From: Pedobacter sp. ok626
Lineage (GTDB): Bacteria; Bacteroidota; Bacteroidia; Sphingobacteriales; Sphingobacteriaceae
Length of the DNA: 64,000 bases
Reading direction: 5' to 3'
NCBI RefSeq assembly: GCF_900100435.1
Contig: NZ_FNEX01000001.1
Coordinates: 434,001 to 498,000, forward strand
The position numbers were made by a program, and so were the translations under genes. Positions 61,320 to 64,000 of the stretch are shown here, in pieces. The notes beneath the pieces are model-generated. The model did not search any database. It had not been told where the DNA came from and saw only the letters and a list, made by a program, of their open reading frames with translations. How positions within the stretch are numbered: position 1 is the stretch's first letter; the number at the start of each line of letters is the position of its first letter.

Positions 61320-63782
61320 GTGAAGAGAGTCAAGCTGGTATTTTTTATAGGATTGCTTATTTGCAGTCAGTATATTTCTGCGCAAAATAAGCAAAGATTA
61401 GTGCACAATTGGGAGTATTTAAAAGGTGATTTAGGCGGTGTTTGGGAAGCCATCAGGCCAGTTAAAGAAGGGAATCCAGAGAGCGTTCCATTGTGGCAGA
61501 ATGTAAGTTTACCACATTGTTTTAATGCACTAAACTCAGTTGATCCTGATGAGAATTATTACCAGGGACCAGGCTGGTATCGTACCCACCTGGCAGTAAG
61601 TAATCCATATACAGACGGAAGAACATTACTGCATTTTGAAGGGGCAGGTCAGAAAACACAGGTATATATATATGATAAAAAAGTAGGCGAGCACGTTGGA
61701 GGTTACGATGAGTGGACTGTAGACATTACCGATGCGATTAATGCCTTTAAAAAGACTGATGTTTTCCAGAAACAATTTAAAGGAAAAGTACCATTGGAGA
61801 TCCGTTGCGACAATAGTCGTGATTTGGAAATGATCCCTTCGGATTTATCTGATTTTAATGTTTACGGGGGCTTATATCGGTATTTGAATTTGGTTTATGT
61901 ACCAAAGGTATCTGTAGATAAAATCTTTGCTGCTGCGACCGTTGATGTTAAGGGCGCATTAGGAAAACTAAATATTTCAGGAAGGCTCCTGAATCCTGAT
62001 GGAGTAGATACTATTTCTGTCAAAATAGAAGTTAAAGATCCGGAAGGCAAAATTGTGGCTAGCTGGGGAAATCAAATGAAAGCTTTTCATGGCGATAAAG
62101 CTTTGTGGGAAACCAGCTTGAAATCACCAAAGCTATGGTCGCCAGAAGCGCCGAACCTTTACACCGTTCAAACCAGTGTTACCGTCAAAGGAGATACACA
62201 CGTACACCAGGAGAAAATAGGGTTCAGGAATTTTGAATTTGTTAAAAAGGGTCCTTTTATGCTAAATGGCAAACGTTTGTTGTTAAGAGGAACGCACCGT
62301 CATGAAGATCATGCAGGTGTAGCTGCAGCGATGACAGAAGGAATGATTCGCCAGGAAATGGTGATGATGAAGGATATGGGCGTTAATTTTATTCGTCTGG
62401 GTCATTATCAGCAGTCACGTATTGTGTTGAATTTATGCGATAGCCTTGGTATCATGGTTTGGGAAGAGATTCCCTGGTGCCGTGGTGGTCTTGGTGGTGA
62501 TGTTTACAAGGATCAGGCGCGCCGAATGTTAACCAATATGATTGAACAGCATTATAACCATGCTGCGGTGATCATTTGGGGGCTTGGAAATGAAAACGAC
62601 TGGCCGGGGGATTTCAATGAATTTGATGAGCAAAAGATCAGGACCTTTATGAAGGAATTGAATGATCTTTCGCATAAACTGGATGCTTCCAGAAAAACAG
62701 CGATAAGAAGATGTGATTTCTGTAAAGACATTGTAGATGTTTACTCGCCATCTATTTGGGCCGGTTGGTATAGAGGGATTTACACGGAATACAAAGATGC
62801 TTCTAAAAAGGAATTTGATAGAGTAGATCACTTCCTGCATGTAGAGTGGGGTGGGGATAGTCACGCCGGAAGACATTCTGAAACCCCCGATAAAGCTTTG
62901 AGTGAGGTTGAGACAGGGGTTGGAACCGATGAACGTGATGGTGATGCTTCTCTTTTTGGTGGAAGTGCCAGAGTTTCTAAAGATGGTGACTGGAGTGAAA
63001 GCTATATTGTCAACTTAATTGACTGGCATTTAAAAGAACAAGAGAATATGCCTTGGTTAACTGGAGCCGCTTATTGGCCTTTTAAAGATTTCTCTACTCC
63101 TGTACGTCCGGATAATCCTGTTCCATATATGAACCAGAAAGGGGTAATTGAACGTGATTTCAAGAAGAAGGAAGCTTATTATGTTTTCCAGTCGTATTGG
63201 ACACAATCACCTATGGTTCATATTTACGGACACTCATGGCCGGTTAGATGGGGTGATGCAGGCGAGAAGAAAATGATAAAGGTTTATTCCAACTGTACTG
63301 AAGCTGAACTTTTTCTGAATGGAAAAAGCATGGGTAAAAAGAAGCGTAGCAGCCAGAATTTCCCAGCGGCAGGTTTAAGATGGATGGTTAAATATAACGA
63401 GGGGGCAAATCAAATTAAGGTAATTGCCAAGACCAAGGATGGCAAAGAGATTACAGATGAAATTACGCAGCAATACCAAACTGCCAAATGGGGTAAGCCG
63501 GCTAAATTGGTATTAGAAAAGATCTCTGAAAAAGATAATATTGCTGTTATACAAGTAAGATTATTTGATGAAAACAATATATTGTGTTTGGATGCCAGCA
63601 ACTACGTGACATTTGGTTTAACCGGAGAGGGAAGGCTGATCGATGATCAAGGTACCTCAGATGGTTCCCGTAAAGTGCAGCTTTACAATGGAAGGGCGGT
63701 GATCAGCGTAAACCTGAATAAAGGTAAAAGCGTGGCAAGTGTAAAAGCAGATGGTTTAGCAGTTAGCTTCCTTACCCTTTAA
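61320..63782 (+). CDS. GH2 family glycoside hydrolase, probable beta-galactosidase
   Basis: An 820-aa exported enzyme starting at GTG 61320, chosen because it gives a clean signal peptide (K-R-V-K-L-V-F-F then S-Q-Y-I-S-A-Q); no ATG serves. The sugar-binding domain (about 60-205) has L-P-H-C-F-N-A. An Ig-like domain (about 210-310) is followed by the TIM barrel (about 315-600), with L-R-G-T-H-R-H-E-D, acid/base Glu 425 in G-L-G-N-E-N-D-W and nucleophile Glu 509 in H-V-E-W-G-G-D. C-terminal domains include L-F-L-N-G-K-S-M-G. GH2 includes beta-galactosidases, glucuronidases and others; galactosidase is the default guess. The 173-nt gap before it shows no clear element. Confidence 0.92.
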   Translation: MKRVKLVFFIGLLICSQYISAQNKQRLVHNWEYLKGDLGGVWEAIRPVKEGNPESVPLWQNVSLPHCFNALNSVDPDENYYQGPGWYRTHLAVSNPYTDGRTLLHFEGAGQKTQVYIYDKKVGEHVGGYDEWTVDITDAINAFKKTDVFQKQFKGKVPLEIRCDNSRDLEMIPSDLSDFNVYGGLYRYLNLVYVPKVSVDKIFAAATVDVKGALGKLNISGRLLNPDGVDTISVKIEVKDPEGKIVASWGNQMKAFHGDKALWETSLKSPKLWSPEAPNLYTVQTSVTVKGDTHVHQEKIGFRNFEFVKKGPFMLNGKRLLLRGTHRHEDHAGVAAAMTEGMIRQEMVMMKDMGVNFIRLGHYQQSRIVLNLCDSLGIMVWEEIPWCRGGLGGDVYKDQARRMLTNMIEQHYNHAAVIIWGLGNENDWPGDFNEFDEQKIRTFMKELNDLSHKLDASRKTAIRRCDFCKDIVDVYSPSIWAGWYRGIYTEYKDASKKEFDRVDHFLHVEWGGDSHAGRHSETPDKALSEVETGVGTDERDGDASLFGGSARVSKDGDWSESYIVNLIDWHLKEQENMPWLTGAAYWPFKDFSTPVRPDNPVPYMNQKGVIERDFKKKEAYYVFQSYWTQSPMVHIYGHSWPVRWGDAGEKKMIKVYSNCTEAELFLNGKSMGKKKRSSQNFPAAGLRWMVKYNEGANQIKVIAKTKDGKEITDEITQQYQTAKWGKPAKLVLEKISEKDNIAVIQVRLFDENNILCLDASNYVTFGLTGEGRLIDDQGTSDGSRKVQLYNGRAVISVNLNKGKSVASVKADGLAVSFLTL

Positions 63783-63798
63783 TTAATTTATACTCCTG

Positions 63799-64000
63799 AT
63801 GATCAGAAAACTATTTATACTCTTATCCCTGAGCTACAGCGCTCTTGCTTTTGGCCAGGTAAAAAAACTCGACGGGACATTAAAACTGTGGTACAACAGA
63901 CCTGCTGAAAACTGGAACGAAGCTTTACCAATTGGCAACGGAAGGTTAGGAGCTATGGTTTTTGGTGATCCGGGTAAAGAGCAACTACAGTTAAATGAAG
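63799..64000 (+). CDS. GH95 alpha-L-fucosidase (5' part, runs off window)
   Basis: 67 codons from ATG 63799, 16 nt after the GH2 stop. A signal peptide ends A-L-A-F-G-Q (about residue 20). Then [12 protein letters not shown] and [14 protein letters not shown], the canonical GH95 N-terminal motif, and Q-L-Q-L-N-E. Unlike the two GH95-like proteins of locus 3, it matches the classic family closely. It is likely co-transcribed with the GH2 gene. Confidence 0.93.
   Translation, partial: MIRKLFILLSLSYSALAFGQVKKLDGTLKLWYNRPAENWNEALPIGNGRLGAMVFGDPGKEQLQLNE

Overview
The window reads as chromosome of a Bacteroidota bacterium, most likely Sphingobacteriaceae and Pedobacter-like. The reasons are four SusC/SusD pairs, four ECF sigma/FecR pairs, a hybrid two-component regulator, promoters resembling TTTG-N19-TAnnTTTG, A-rich translation starts without strong Shine-Dalgarno sites, and SusC proteins that begin M-N-F-Y and carry an N-terminal STN domain. 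No rRNA, tRNA, CRISPR array, transposase or phage gene was seen. Family names come from reading the translated sequences, not from a database search.

Layout. 1-1122: an Lrp/AsnC regulator running off the left edge (minus strand) and an orphan 142-aa protein. 1295-11686: locus 1, ECF sigma, FecR, SusC, SusD and three thioredoxin-fold TlpA-like proteins, with no glycosidase. A perfect 15-bp hairpin at 11727-11761 separates it from the convergent arabinose operon (11780-18222, minus strand): Nudix-type regulator, araB, araD, araA and an SSS sugar symporter. Going right on the plus strand are a secreted aldose 1-epimerase, a 1362-aa hybrid two-component sensor and a secreted alpha/beta hydrolase. 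25030-32229: locus 2 (sigma, FecR, SusC, SusD). 32446-49500: locus 3 (sigma, FecR, SusC, SusD), followed by a GH101/GH129-like protein, two GH95-like proteins, a lyase-fold lipoprotein with a CBM32-like domain and a GH29 fucosidase. 49629-59858: locus 4 (sigma, FecR, SusC, SusD and two surface-glycan-binding-type lipoproteins). 60268-64000: an AraC regulator, a GH2 enzyme and the start of a GH95 fucosidase.

How it works together (inference). SusC/SusD pairs import oligosaccharides at the outer membrane. Each ECF/FecR pair probably senses substrate occupancy through the STN domain of its SusC. The GH29, GH95 and GH2 enzymes point to a fucose- and galactose-decorated glycan. The araBDA operon with symporter and mutarotase takes released L-arabinose to xylulose-5-phosphate. 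The Nudix regulator and the HTCS are likely local control points.

Most interesting non-coding structure. Two of the four sigma/FecR gaps hold inverted arrays of 11-nt repeats whose unit sequences are unrelated to each other. Three of the four SusC leaders carry a hairpin with a similar 8-nt loop on different stems; the fourth has a larger-loop hairpin in the same place. Loci 2 and 3 share a nearly identical SusC leader, tiny leader ORFs and a bipartite motif before FecR. A 77-nt three-tier inverted repeat ends two bases before the HTCS start codon.
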